64,000 bases of DNA, from contig NZ_WWEO01000044.1 in NCBI RefSeq assembly GCF_009928685.1, forward strand, positions 62,001 through 126,000. The letters run 5' to 3'. The stretch is from Mucilaginibacter agri (GTDB lineage Bacteria; Bacteroidota; Bacteroidia; Sphingobacteriales; Sphingobacteriaceae). The notes below the pieces were generated by a model, which saw nothing but the letters and a program-made list of their open reading frames with translations, was not told where the DNA came from and did no database searches. Below are positions 1 through 8,987 of this stretch, piece by piece; the first letter of the stretch is position 1, and the number at the start of each line of letters is the position of its first letter. The position numbers and the translations under genes were made by a program.

Positions 1-477
1 ATCAACCCACGAAATATAATTATCCGGGCTACGCACTAAATAGTAACCGCTTTGCTTTTTTAATACCATTACCGGTGTACCCAACAATATCTGGGTTACC
101 ATTTCGGCTGCATTACCAGGCATAACACGGTTATTACAAACTGACAGGTTAGCAATGGCGTAAAGCTTCCCGTTTAAGGCTTTGGCAGGTAATGTATCTG
201 CAGTAACAACCGCACTTATGGAGGCTTGCATTAAAGCCGCTTTAACATCAGCAACTAAAGCAGGTTTAGTTGTCTCTATAGCAACAGTTAGCGGAGACGC
301 ACCACTTATTTGTACGTTGGCAACTTCAGTACGTTTATCGGGGGCATATTTAACTTTAACCTCATTAAAAACGCGAAGCGCATTTTTAATATCAACGCTA
401 TCTGTCTGAAAAGCAAATGTATCAAGCGAACTGCTAAGCAAGCCTGCTAATAATGCTCCTTTTAAGTATCTGTTCAT
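1..477 (-). CDS. SH3-domain NlpC/P60-type peptidase, N-terminal part (cut by window edge)
   Basis: The minus strand is open from an ATG at 477 to base 1, giving 159 codons with no stop. The protein starts with a signal-like segment (MNRYLKGALLAGLLSSS). At about residues 108-159 it has a bacterial SH3 pattern: an ANLSVCNNR stretch, then QILLGTPVMVL and GYYLVRSPDNYISWVD. This is the usual N-terminal half of Bacteroidota C40 peptidases of the YkfC type, which cleave the gamma-D-Glu-diamino acid bond of murein peptides. The catalytic Cys-His domain would lie outside the window, so the peptidase part is inferred. The gene is divergent from the DeoR regulator and near a NagZ-like enzyme, which fits a muropeptide-recycling role. 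Confidence 0.72.
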   Translation of the reverse strand, partial: MNRYLKGALLAGLLSSSLDTFAFQTDSVDIKNALRVFNEVKVKYAPDKRTEVANVQISGASPLTVAIETTKPALVADVKAALMQASISAVVTADTLPAKALNGKLYAIANLSVCNNRVMPGNAAEMVTQILLGTPVMVLKKQSGYYLVRSPDNYISWVD

Positions 478-774
478 AGTTGGGCTTCGTATATAATATT
501 GTAGCGGGTAAAGTGTGCTTATGAATTTACAAAAATTAATCCTGCACCTTTATTCTTAAAACAACTGCTGTTTTTTATATAGCAATTGCTTTATCATTTT
601 GTTATTAAATTCAATAGCGCTATTTTGCATTATCAAATTTAAAAAACGCAACAACATGCACAAATATATATTTTAATCTAAATTTCAACGCATGTTTTAT
701 AACTGTTACAGGCATTTTACAAATAAATAGCGCATATTCATTTTTTACATAAATTTATACCTTTTACGATCCTG
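478..774. promoter_or_regulatory. Divergent promoter region between peptidase and deoR-type gene
   Basis: This AT-rich 297-bp gap lies between two divergent genes. It contains CGCA at 647-650 and TGCA at 657-660, a direct repeat with 10-bp phasing that also occurs twice upstream of the GH3 gene (4555-4568 and 4640-4653). DeoR-family proteins commonly bind direct repeats, so this is a candidate operator. No ORF or RNA gene is visible. Confidence 0.4.
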
Positions 775-1518
775 ATGCTTAAAGAAGAAAGACAACAATA
801 CATTATAAGTCAAATCAATATCCATAACAAAGTACTATCTACAGACCTTAGCGTACAGCTTAATGTTTCTGAAGATACGATACGACGAGACCTCAATGAA
901 CTTTCGGAATCGGGAAAAATTGTAAAGGTTTATGGCGGCGCGCTTTCTAAATCATTCCATTACCCGTTTTCGGGCAGAGATGTTTATAATAAGGATGGTA
1001 AAAAAGAAATAGCCCGCAAAGCAACCGGGCTAATTGAAGACGGCATGGTGCTTTTAGTAGGTGGAGGCACTACCATGATAGAGCTTGCCCGCTTGTTCCC
1101 CGAAAATTTGCATTGCACTATATTTACCATTAGTCCTCTGGTTGGGTTAGAATTGGTAGAGCATCCCAATATCAACGTTAACTTATTGGCTGGTCAGCTA
1201 GCTTCAAACTCACATGTAGTTACTGGCTCGCAGGTAATAAGCCAACTATCGGAGATCAGGGCTGACCTATGTTTTATGGGGACTAATGGCCTGTCCCTCA
1301 CCCATGGCATTACCGACTCTGATTGGGAAGTAGTACAGGTAAAGAAAGCGATGATCAAATCGGCTAATAAAACAGCCATTTTAAGCATCGACGAAAAGCT
1401 TGATTCTGTTCAGAAAATGCAGATCTGCAATTTAAATGCTATTGATTACCTGATAACCGATGCCGCGCCAGATAGCGAAACCCTGAAAAGATATGTTAAA
1501 ACAGTAATAGTGCTTTAA
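775..1518 (+). CDS. DeoR/GlpR-family transcriptional regulator
   Basis: The 247-residue protein has the usual DeoR length. An N-terminal winged helix (residues 1-57) carries the family signature LNVSEDTIRRDLNEL followed by GKIVKVYGGAL. The C-terminal part is the DeoR sugar-phosphate-sensing domain, with GMVLLVGGGTTMIELARL near residue 90 and a CFMGTNGLSLTHGIT segment. Such proteins usually repress sugar catabolism genes and respond to a phosphorylated sugar. Here it lies between an NlpC/P60-type gene and a NagZ-like GH3, so an amino-sugar or murein-derived ligand is inferred. The YGCA-N6-YGCA repeats on both sides are its likely binding sites. Its last codons form the left arm of a terminator hairpin. 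Confidence 0.88.
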   Translation: MLKEERQQYIISQINIHNKVLSTDLSVQLNVSEDTIRRDLNELSESGKIVKVYGGALSKSFHYPFSGRDVYNKDGKKEIARKATGLIEDGMVLLVGGGTTMIELARLFPENLHCTIFTISPLVGLELVEHPNINVNLLAGQLASNSHVVTGSQVISQLSEIRADLCFMGTNGLSLTHGITDSDWEVVQVKKAMIKSANKTAILSIDEKLDSVQKMQICNLNAIDYLITDAAPDSETLKRYVKTVIVL

Positions 1519-1541
1519 TAAAGCACTATTACTGTTTTTTC
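1501..1541. terminator. Bidirectional terminator overlapping the deoR-type stop codon
   Basis: ACAGTAATAGTGCTTTA (1501-1517) pairs perfectly with the complementary 17 bases at 1519-1535, followed by a T-run (1536-1540). The left arm encodes the last residues and the stop codon of the regulator. The structure can also serve the convergent GH3 gene, which ends at 1545. Confidence 0.85.
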
Positions 1542-1544
1542 TTG

Positions 1545-4508
1545 CTACTTACTTACGGTACCCGTTGGCTTAGATTTCTCTTCGCCAAGCATAGCTTTAT
1601 AAATTACTTCCTGAATATCGCTGCGCACATTTAATGAACTCAGTTTATTATTGTCGCCACCATCAGGGTTTACCCTGTTAGACATAAAAATGTATAACAG
1701 GTTATATTTCGGATCGGCCCACACCCCTATCCCGGTAAAGCCGGTGTGCCCAAATGTTTGAGGCGATACACTTAGCGACGGGTACGGAGATTTTAGTGTA
1801 GCATTATTTTTTTCAGGCTTATCGAAACCTAAACCCCTCCTACTGATATCGCTATGATAAGCGGTGAAGTAATCGATAGTTTCTTTCTTTAAGAGTCTAA
1901 CGCCATTCAGCTCACCACCATTTAATAGCAATTGATACAACTGCGCCAAATCATAAGCATTGCTATACAAACCGGCATGGCCCGCAACTCCGCCAAACAT
2001 CGCCGCGCCCGGATCGTGCACGTCGCCCCTCATTTGTTGCAGACGGAAAAATTTCTCATTCTCGGTGGGCGCAATTGTATTAATTGGCTCGTGCTCCAAA
2101 GGCTTAAATGTGGTGCTTATCATGCCCAATGGCAGGTAAAAAGTTTTACGCACATAATCGTTTAAAGGCATACCTGTAACTTGCTCCACTATTTTACCCA
2201 GCAAAATAAAGTCGTTGTCGCTATACACGTATTTGTTCGGCGCACCAAGTTTGCTGGTTCTGATGCGACTTTTCATGGTATCTATCCAATCATTACGCAT
2301 GTACATATTGGCTGCAACACGAATAGAATACAATTGATCTGGCTCGGTATGATAGAAGCCTGGTTTCGGCTTGCCCTGGGCGTCAATCGTTTCTTTGTAG
2401 AAAGGTATAAACGATACCAACCCAGCCTGATGCAACAGTACATCAAATAATTTCAGATGGGCTTTATCAGATCCTTTTAACCATGGCAGGTAATCGCCCA
2501 CGGTTTTGTTAATATCTAGTTTACCTTCCTCATAAAGTTTCATTACCGACACATTGGTAGCGCTAATTTTAGTTACCGAAGCCAAATCGTAAACAGATTG
2601 CGTGGTTACAGCCTCTTTGCCGTCGTACGACATATGGCCATAAGCCTTATAAAAACCAACCTTACCATTTTTGGCTACAAGCACTACACAACCCGGAGTT
2701 GCGCCTTTTTGAATAGCATTGTCAGCAATGGTATCGATTTTTGCAAGTGCATTGCTATCCAGTCCCGCCTCTGCAGCTTTTACTATCGGGAAGTAATAAT
2801 TAGTCAGGATGCCCGTGCCGTATGGAAGCTTATCTGTAACGGTAACCGGCAGTTTGCCTTTAGCTGTTAGTTTGCCCGCTAATAATTGCGCAGCAACATT
2901 GTGCATCAGACTATCGTCTTCATAGCAAGCCACAATATTTTTAGCCTCGCTGATGTTTTTGATGGCATAAGGGTTGCCAAATGCAAGGGTAATAGTATTT
3001 TTCTGCTGCTCAATCTGATGCATCAGTTCAACAGCAGCGTTGCTGACGCCAAAATTCCTAGCCGGATATTTAGTGTATTTGTGCATACCGATTACAACGG
3101 CGTCGTAATTGGCTTTTAGGTTTTGTAATATCGTTGCTGCTTTTAAGCTATCATCTTTGTATGAGAAATAGTAACAATCGGCATTATATTGCTCGCGTAA
3201 CAGGTTGGCGAAGTGATTATCCTTTTCTAAGCCCACACCAACATAGGCAATCTTAGCATTACTTTTTAGCGGCAACACCGTCGCTTCGTCCTGGCGGACA
3301 AGCGTGATAGCCTTTTCATAAGTCAGTTGCTTTAAACGGCTGACATCGGCATTGAGATCTTGGTGGATGTTTAGCGTATCTATTTGCTTTAAAGTATCTA
3401 ACCCTAGATTATACTTGGCTAATAAAACCTTCTTTACCTTTTCGTTAATATCATCCCAACTCAATTTATCGTGGCGGATAGCTTTACGAACCTTTTTGAT
3501 ACTGCCCTTTACATCGCCTGGTAAACAAAGCATATCGTTACCTGCAATCAGCGATTGTACCGCAGCCTCGCCTTGTGGGTAAAATTTAGCTACACCTTTC
3601 ATCTCCAGCGCATCGGTAAAGGTAATACCGCTAAATTTCAGCTGATCGCGCAACAGGCCGGTAACATTATTTTTAGATAACGAAGTTGCCTGATTATGTG
3701 TGGTATCAATTGCAGGGATGTACAGGTGAGCCACCATCATACTGCCTACGTTCTCTTTGATCATGGCTTTGAACGGATATAGTTCCAACGAATCCAGTTG
3801 ATCTAAAGATTTGTTGATAACCGGCAGGTCGAGATGCGAATCTACCGCAACATCACCATGACCAGGGAAGTGCTTGGCGCAAGCCATAATGCCTTCATCC
3901 TGCATACCTTTCATAATACGGGTACCGTACAAGGCCACCTTATATTTATCCTCACCGAACGAACGGAAATTTATTACCGGGTTATTAGGGTTATTGTTAA
4001 TATCTACAACCGGGGCGTAGTTAACTTGTATACCTGCCCTTTTACATTGCAAACCAATGGCTTTGCCAATCTGGTAGGCAATATCAGCATCGCCGGTAGC
4101 ACCTATAGTAAGCTGATCTGGAAATGGTGTTACATCGCCAAAGCGCATACCTAACCCGGTTTCGCCATCTATGCACACCAACAAAGGCAGCTTTGATTCC
4201 GACTGCAGATTATTTAACACCTTGGCCTGATCAATAGAATTACCCTGAAACAGGCAGACAGATCCTACCTTATATTTTTTAATGTATTCCCCTACTTCCT
4301 TATCGAAGAACACCACATCTTTTCCGCGTTTTTCTGAAAGGCGCAGCACCATTAACTGGGCTATTTTTTGCCTGCGTGAAAGTTTTTTGTATGACTTTTC
4401 GACCCATTGATTTGCAAGAGCCGAATCCCGTTTAATTGTTTGCGCCTTTAGGGTTGTTGAAATGCACAATGCAGATAATAACACCAACCGGAAAGTTGTA
4501 TTAGACAT
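1545..4508 (-). CDS. NagZ-like GH3 beta-N-acetylhexosaminidase fused to a serine hydrolase
   Basis: The 987-residue exported protein (signal peptide 1-22) has two catalytic parts. The GH3 part carries the NagZ signature KHFPGHGD near residue 215, the DSH motif of the His-Asp acid/base dyad near 224, and the nucleophile Asp in FTDALEMKG near 298. The C-terminal beta-lactamase/AmpC-like part has SVTK near 643, YSDND near 760 and HTG near 920, that is the SxxK, YxN and HxG triad positions. All key residues are present, so both halves should be active. NagZ enzymes remove GlcNAc from murein fragments; the second half may act on the peptide or an ester. This fusion is common in Bacteroidota. The neighbours (NlpC-type peptidase, DeoR) support murein recycling. 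Confidence 0.9.
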   Translation of the reverse strand: MSNTTFRLVLLSALCISTTLKAQTIKRDSALANQWVEKSYKKLSRRQKIAQLMVLRLSEKRGKDVVFFDKEVGEYIKKYKVGSVCLFQGNSIDQAKVLNNLQSESKLPLLVCIDGETGLGMRFGDVTPFPDQLTIGATGDADIAYQIGKAIGLQCKRAGIQVNYAPVVDINNNPNNPVINFRSFGEDKYKVALYGTRIMKGMQDEGIMACAKHFPGHGDVAVDSHLDLPVINKSLDQLDSLELYPFKAMIKENVGSMMVAHLYIPAIDTTHNQATSLSKNNVTGLLRDQLKFSGITFTDALEMKGVAKFYPQGEAAVQSLIAGNDMLCLPGDVKGSIKKVRKAIRHDKLSWDDINEKVKKVLLAKYNLGLDTLKQIDTLNIHQDLNADVSRLKQLTYEKAITLVRQDEATVLPLKSNAKIAYVGVGLEKDNHFANLLREQYNADCYYFSYKDDSLKAATILQNLKANYDAVVIGMHKYTKYPARNFGVSNAAVELMHQIEQQKNTITLAFGNPYAIKNISEAKNIVACYEDDSLMHNVAAQLLAGKLTAKGKLPVTVTDKLPYGTGILTNYYFPIVKAAEAGLDSNALAKIDTIADNAIQKGATPGCVVLVAKNGKVGFYKAYGHMSYDGKEAVTTQSVYDLASVTKISATNVSVMKLYEEGKLDINKTVGDYLPWLKGSDKAHLKLFDVLLHQAGLVSFIPFYKETIDAQGKPKPGFYHTEPDQLYSIRVAANMYMRNDWIDTMKSRIRTSKLGAPNKYVYSDNDFILLGKIVEQVTGMPLNDYVRKTFYLPLGMISTTFKPLEHEPINTIAPTENEKFFRLQQMRGDVHDPGAAMFGGVAGHAGLYSNAYDLAQLYQLLLNGGELNGVRLLKKETIDYFTAYHSDISRRGLGFDKPEKNNATLKSPYPSLSVSPQTFGHTGFTGIGVWADPKYNLLYIFMSNRVNPDGGDNNKLSSLNVRSDIQEVIYKAMLGEEKSKPTGTVSK

Positions 4509-4854
4509 AAAGGATTTATGAGTTTAGTTATTATTAAACAAACAATCAACAACACGCACAAAAACGCACCGCTGATATCTTATCAATTGCTTAAAGGACG
4601 TAATTTTATCTCAGGATCACAAATTGGATTTAGAAAACATGCACAAAAACGCAAAACCAACTTGTAATAATGTGCGCCTCTGCGCCAAAACTGAACGATA
4701 TTCATTTTAACATTCCATGTAACAATTTGGCTATTACGTTATATATTGTGCATACCAAACAAGTATATGATATTTTGCGTTATGCTATGTGCTGTAAATA
4801 ATGACAGCCTGGAGATTTTACCGTTGATCAATCTAACTATGACCCACAATTAAC
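4509..4854. promoter_or_regulatory. Divergent intergenic region with two identical GCACAAAAACGCA sites
   Basis: The 346-bp gap between GH3 (minus) and the histidine kinase (plus) contains no gene. The 13-mer GCACAAAAACGCA occurs at 4556-4568 and again at 4641-4653. Each is a YGCA-N6-YGCA direct repeat like the one upstream of the deoR-type gene, so these are candidate DeoR operators controlling the GH3 gene. Confidence 0.45.
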
Positions 4855-7770
4855 ATGCCCTCTCAAGTAAGTACTCATATTTCTATTCCCTATTTCTTAC
4901 AAAGAGGCGGTGAGTTGGGCGAACTCATTCGCAATTATAATTGGGCAGAAACCAAGCTTGGGGCACTTGAAACCTGGCCGCAAATCTTAAAAAATACGTT
5001 AAGCATTATATTAAAATCAAAGTTCCCCATGCTGATTTGGTGGGGGCCAGATTTGATTTTATTTTACAACGATGCATTTAAACCCTATCTCGAAAGAAAC
5101 GGCAAACATCCAATTGCACTCGGTCAGCGCGGGGAAGACGGTTGGCCAGAAGTATGGCCAATAATTAAACCCCTCATAGACCGTGTAATGTCGGGAGGCG
5201 AATCTACCTGGAGCGAGGATCAATTGATACCCGTTTACCGCGACAACAAATTGGAAGAGGTTTACTGGACTTTTAGCTACAGCGGATTAACAAACGAAGA
5301 TGGGCTAATTGAAGGCGTTTTGGTAACATGCGCCGAAACTACCGCGCAGTTACAGGCTTACAAGGAAGTAAATAACGCAAAAAATGAGCTTGAGTTTGCT
5401 ATAGAATCTGCCGAATTGGGCACCTGGGACCTTGATCCCGTGACTAACAGGTTTGTAGGTAATACCCGTTTAAAAAATTGGTTTGGCATTGCAGCCGACA
5501 AGGAGATAGAATTATCGGAAGCTACAGACTTAATTGAAGCGAGCGATCGCCAGCGCGTGCTAAGCGCCATTTCGAAAGCGTTAACGTATGAATCGGGTGG
5601 CAGTTATGATATCGAGTATGCTATTATAAATCCCCAAACCTTAATACCGCGCTATGTTAGGGCAAAAGGCAAAGCGCTATTTAACCAAGACAAACAACCC
5701 ATTAAATTTAGTGGTATTTTACAGGACATTTCTGAAGAACGCAAGGCCGCAAAGGAATTAAAGCGCAACCGCGCTCAACTCGAGCAAACCTATGAACAGG
5801 TAAGATTATCTAAAGAAGCCGCCATGTTGGGCACTTTTGATATGGACCTCGAAAGCGGAAATTTAGAATGGGATGCCCGCTGTCGCGTGCTTTTTGGCAT
5901 AAACCACAATGATAAGGTTACGTACGAAAAAGACTTTGTGTTGGGACTTCACCCCGAAGATCGGGATCGCATTCTGGATGTTATTAATAAATCGTTCATT
6001 AAATCTATTAGCAATGGTGATTACGATGTAGAATATCGCACCGTTGGGGCCGAAGATCAAAAGGTGCGATGGATAAGAGCGAAAGGCAAAGTGTATTTTG
6101 ATGAATATGATAAACCGATACGCTTTATCGGATCGGTTCTGGATATTACCGACCAAAAACTGGATCAGATTCGCCTGATGGAAAGTGCAGAAAAGCAGGC
6201 AAGGCTGGCGGCTATTGTAAGCACTTCCGACGACACCATAGTGAGTAAAACGCTGCAAGGCATTATTACAAGCTGGAACATTGCTGCAGAACGGATGTTT
6301 GGCTATACAGAAGCCGAAATTATAGGTAAACATATCTCTTTAATTATTCCGCCGTCGAGGTTAAAAGAAGAAGATTTTATTATTAGCCAAATAGCAAGCG
6401 GGAATAAAATAGACCATTTCGAAACCATCCGTATTGCAAAAGATGGCCATGAAATTCCCCTTTCCATTTCGGTATCGCCAATTACAGACGAAACGGGCAA
6501 AGTTATCGGAGCATCTAAGATTGCGCGCGACATAAGCGCACAGTGGGCAGCCCAGGAAACCGCCCGGCGTTACACTGAACGTTTGGAGATCATGAACCTC
6601 ATGGTAGAAACAATTTCTGAGGAGCTGGACCTAAACAAGATATTACAGAAAATAACAGACGCAACTACAGAACTTACCGGGGCGCAGTTTGGCGCTTTCT
6701 TTTATAATAATATTGATGAGAAGGGCGAATCGTTTCTGCTGTATACGCTTTCGGGGGCACCAAAAGAAATGTTCGAAAAATTCGGTATGCCACGTAATAC
6801 GGCTGTTTTTCATCCAACATTTTCTGGACAGGGCGTTGTAAGGGTAGACGACATTACCAAAGATTCCCGATACGGCAAAAGCAGCCCACATTTCGGCATG
6901 CCTAAAGGCCACCTACCAGTGGTTAGCTATTTGGCGGTTCCGGTTGTATCAAGATCGGGAACAGTTATTGGAGGACTATTTTTTGGACACCCGGAACCTG
7001 GAAAATTCACTAAAGAACACGAGAGCCTCGTGGTTTCAATAGCCGCGCAATCGGCGATCGGTATCGACAATGCCAAATTATATGAGCAGGTTAAATTACT
7101 TAATGATAAAAAAGACGAATTCATCGGCCTTGCAAGTCACGAATTAAAAACACCGCTTACCAGCATTAACGGCTATTTACAAATTTTAAGCCGCTTAAAA
7201 ATGGATGATAAGCAACAGCGGTTTGTCGATAAGACATTGCAACAGGTTCAAAAACTGACCACGCTGGTTAATGACCTGCTGGATATTTCTAAGATTGAAG
7301 CCGGCCAACTACAACTTAATATCCAGAAATTTGACCTTAAAGAGCTTTTAAATGATGTAATAGAACTTATTCAACATTCTAACGAAAATTATCAGATTAC
7401 ACTCAATACAACTGTAGAAAACTGCATAGTTAATGCTGACAGCCAACGCATTGAACAGGTTCTTTTGAATTTACTTACCAATGCCATTAAATATTCCCCG
7501 GGTGCAAACACCATTGAACTATCCTTAACGTGTACAGCCCACGAGGTGCAGGTTGATGTAAAAGATTTTGGATTAGGTATACCCGAAAACAAAATAGGCC
7601 AGATATTCTCAAGGTTTTATCGGGTAGAAGATCTCAATCCCACTATATCCGGCTTAGGCATAGGTTTATACCTCGCCTGCGAAATAGTAACCCGCCATAA
7701 TGGAAGGTTGTGGGTGAACAGTGAAATAGACGTCGGATCAACGTTCCATTTTACATTGCCATTAAATTAA
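4855..7770 (+). CDS. Multi-PAS/GAF sensor histidine kinase
   Basis: The 971-residue protein has no membrane segments and should be cytoplasmic. The order is: an N-terminal PAS-like domain rich in Trp (about 15-165), two PAS_3-type domains (about 175-300 and 320-435), a PAS/S-box domain (about 445-565), a GAF domain (about 580-745), HisKA with the phospho-acceptor His762 in SHELKTPL, and a C-terminal HATPase with GLGIPENKIGQIFSRFYR and GLGIGLYLA. No receiver domain or adjacent response regulator is present, so the partner is unknown. The Trp-rich first domain is typical of light- or redox-sensing Bacteroidota kinases, but no chromophore site can be assigned. It ends in a strong shared terminator. 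Confidence 0.92.
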   Translation: MPSQVSTHISIPYFLQRGGELGELIRNYNWAETKLGALETWPQILKNTLSIILKSKFPMLIWWGPDLILFYNDAFKPYLERNGKHPIALGQRGEDGWPEVWPIIKPLIDRVMSGGESTWSEDQLIPVYRDNKLEEVYWTFSYSGLTNEDGLIEGVLVTCAETTAQLQAYKEVNNAKNELEFAIESAELGTWDLDPVTNRFVGNTRLKNWFGIAADKEIELSEATDLIEASDRQRVLSAISKALTYESGGSYDIEYAIINPQTLIPRYVRAKGKALFNQDKQPIKFSGILQDISEERKAAKELKRNRAQLEQTYEQVRLSKEAAMLGTFDMDLESGNLEWDARCRVLFGINHNDKVTYEKDFVLGLHPEDRDRILDVINKSFIKSISNGDYDVEYRTVGAEDQKVRWIRAKGKVYFDEYDKPIRFIGSVLDITDQKLDQIRLMESAEKQARLAAIVSTSDDTIVSKTLQGIITSWNIAAERMFGYTEAEIIGKHISLIIPPSRLKEEDFIISQIASGNKIDHFETIRIAKDGHEIPLSISVSPITDETGKVIGASKIARDISAQWAAQETARRYTERLEIMNLMVETISEELDLNKILQKITDATTELTGAQFGAFFYNNIDEKGESFLLYTLSGAPKEMFEKFGMPRNTAVFHPTFSGQGVVRVDDITKDSRYGKSSPHFGMPKGHLPVVSYLAVPVVSRSGTVIGGLFFGHPEPGKFTKEHESLVVSIAAQSAIGIDNAKLYEQVKLLNDKKDEFIGLASHELKTPLTSINGYLQILSRLKMDDKQQRFVDKTLQQVQKLTTLVNDLLDISKIEAGQLQLNIQKFDLKELLNDVIELIQHSNENYQITLNTTVENCIVNADSQRIEQVLLNLLTNAIKYSPGANTIELSLTCTAHEVQVDVKDFGLGIPENKIGQIFSRFYRVEDLNPTISGLGIGLYLACEIVTRHNGRLWVNSEIDVGSTFHFTLPLN

Positions 7771-7809
7771 AGAGAAAAGGCCACCGAAAATCGGTGGCCT
7801 TTTCTCTTT
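7769..7809. terminator. Strong bidirectional terminator
   Basis: A perfect 19-bp stem starting AAAGAGAAAAGGCCACCGA, with an AAA loop and a T-rich right arm, lies between the convergent kinase and GH43 genes. Confidence 0.93.
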
Positions 7810-7823
7810 ATGTTCAGGATCCT

Positions 7824-8900
7824 TTATTTGCTACCAGAGGGATCAATAATCTGAATGCTACCATCAGCATTATGATGCAGCTCAGTAACCTTAATATTTC
7901 TCAGGTGCGTTTTTCCCGATAGTTGAGTGTCATGATAAAAAATATACCATTTACCCTTAAATTCAACAATAGAATGGTGGGTTGTCCAACCTTCAACTGG
8001 CTTCATAAAGGTGCCTTTGTATACAAATGGCCCCCATGGGTTATTGCCAACTGCGTAGGCCAAGAAATGAGTATCGCCGGTGGAATAAGTAAAGTAATAC
8101 TTGCCCTTATATTTATGCATCCATGATCCCTCAAAAAATCTTCTGTTATGATCTTTAGTTAATAAGGGCTTATGGACATCATCAACAATAACAACATCTT
8201 TTACTTTACCGTCAAACTCCAGCATGTTGCCTTTTAGCTTAACCACCTTGCAGCTTAAGGCCGGCTCATCATCATGCATCAAATCTGTTTTTGACCCGTT
8301 GGCCTCGTACTTACCAGTAGCCCAGCGTTGCAACTGGCCACCCCATATACCGCCAAAATACATATACGTGCTGCCATCGGTGTCTGTAAACACGGCAGGA
8401 TCTATGCTAAAACTGCCGGGTATGGGTTGAGGTTGAGCCTTAAATGGCCCCGCGGGATTTTTAGAGGTAGCCACCCCTATCCTAAACACGTCGTTCTTAT
8501 CCTTCACCGGAAAGTACAAGTAATAAGTTCCATTTTTATAAGCGGCATCTGGCGCCCACAGTTGCCGGCCCGCCCAGGGAATGTTTTTGATATCGAGACC
8601 CACGCCGTGATCTGTAACCGGACCATCGATCTTGTCCATCGAAAGGATGTGATAATCGCGCATGGCAAAATGATCGCCATTGTCGTTTTCGGCGATACCG
8701 GCATCAATATCATGCGATGGATAGATGTAGATCTTACCATTAAACACATGGGCAGAAGGATCGGCCGTGTAAATGGATTTGATCAAAGGCTGCGAAAGGT
8801 ATGTAGCTTTCGACGCTTGTTGTGCATTAGTTAAGCCTGCAGATAGCCCGTACAAAAGCAAAAGCCATACTCGTTTGGTTTCGATAATTGGTTTTATCAT
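7824..8900 (-). CDS. GH43-family beta-xylosidase/arabinofuranosidase-like enzyme
   Basis: The 358-residue protein starts with a signal peptide ending near NAQQ (residue 28). It is a single five-bladed propeller GH43 domain. The expected residues are visible: Asp47 (base) in ADPSAHVF, Asp167 (pKa modulator) in SIDPAV, and Glu257 (acid) in FFEGSWMHK. GH43 enzymes remove xylosyl or arabinosyl units. In this locus, removal of arabinose side chains or cleavage of xylo-oligosaccharides is the likely job; the subfamily cannot be fixed by eye. No C-terminal CBM is present. It is transcribed alone from a promoter whose start region is covered by the CAATCGATTG palindrome at 8930-8939. Confidence 0.88.
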   Translation of the reverse strand: MIKPIIETKRVWLLLLYGLSAGLTNAQQASKATYLSQPLIKSIYTADPSAHVFNGKIYIYPSHDIDAGIAENDNGDHFAMRDYHILSMDKIDGPVTDHGVGLDIKNIPWAGRQLWAPDAAYKNGTYYLYFPVKDKNDVFRIGVATSKNPAGPFKAQPQPIPGSFSIDPAVFTDTDGSTYMYFGGIWGGQLQRWATGKYEANGSKTDLMHDDEPALSCKVVKLKGNMLEFDGKVKDVVIVDDVHKPLLTKDHNRRFFEGSWMHKYKGKYYFTYSTGDTHFLAYAVGNNPWGPFVYKGTFMKPVEGWTTHHSIVEFKGKWYIFYHDTQLSGKTHLRNIKVTELHHNADGSIQIIDPSGSK

Positions 8901-8929
8901 TGGTTTATTTTTTATGCATTTGAGATATG

Positions 8930-8939
8930 CAATCGATTG
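8930..8939. promoter_or_regulatory. LacI-type operator CAATCGATTG upstream of GH43
   Basis: A perfect 10-bp palindrome, extended to GCAATCGATTGT. It lies directly downstream of a -7-like TATATATTT (8941-8949, minus) and a TTG 19 bp further up (8969-8971). This places it over the probable transcription start, as expected for repression. The same word occurs four more times in this locus. Confidence 0.75.
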
Positions 8940-8987
8940 TAAATATATAAACCTTTTTCACTATTTAACAATGTCTATAAATGAATT

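Noticed and set aside
182..409. Plus-strand 75-codon ORF at the left edge
   Set aside because: The minus strand encodes a signal peptide plus SH3-type protein through the same bases; the plus ORF has no family features.
5863..6333. Minus-strand ORF of 156 codons inside the histidine kinase
   Set aside because: It is antisense to well-conserved PAS domains and resembles no protein family.
8328..8834. Plus-strand ORF of 168 codons opposite GH43
   Set aside because: GH43 catalytic residues are on the minus strand; the plus frame is a shadow.
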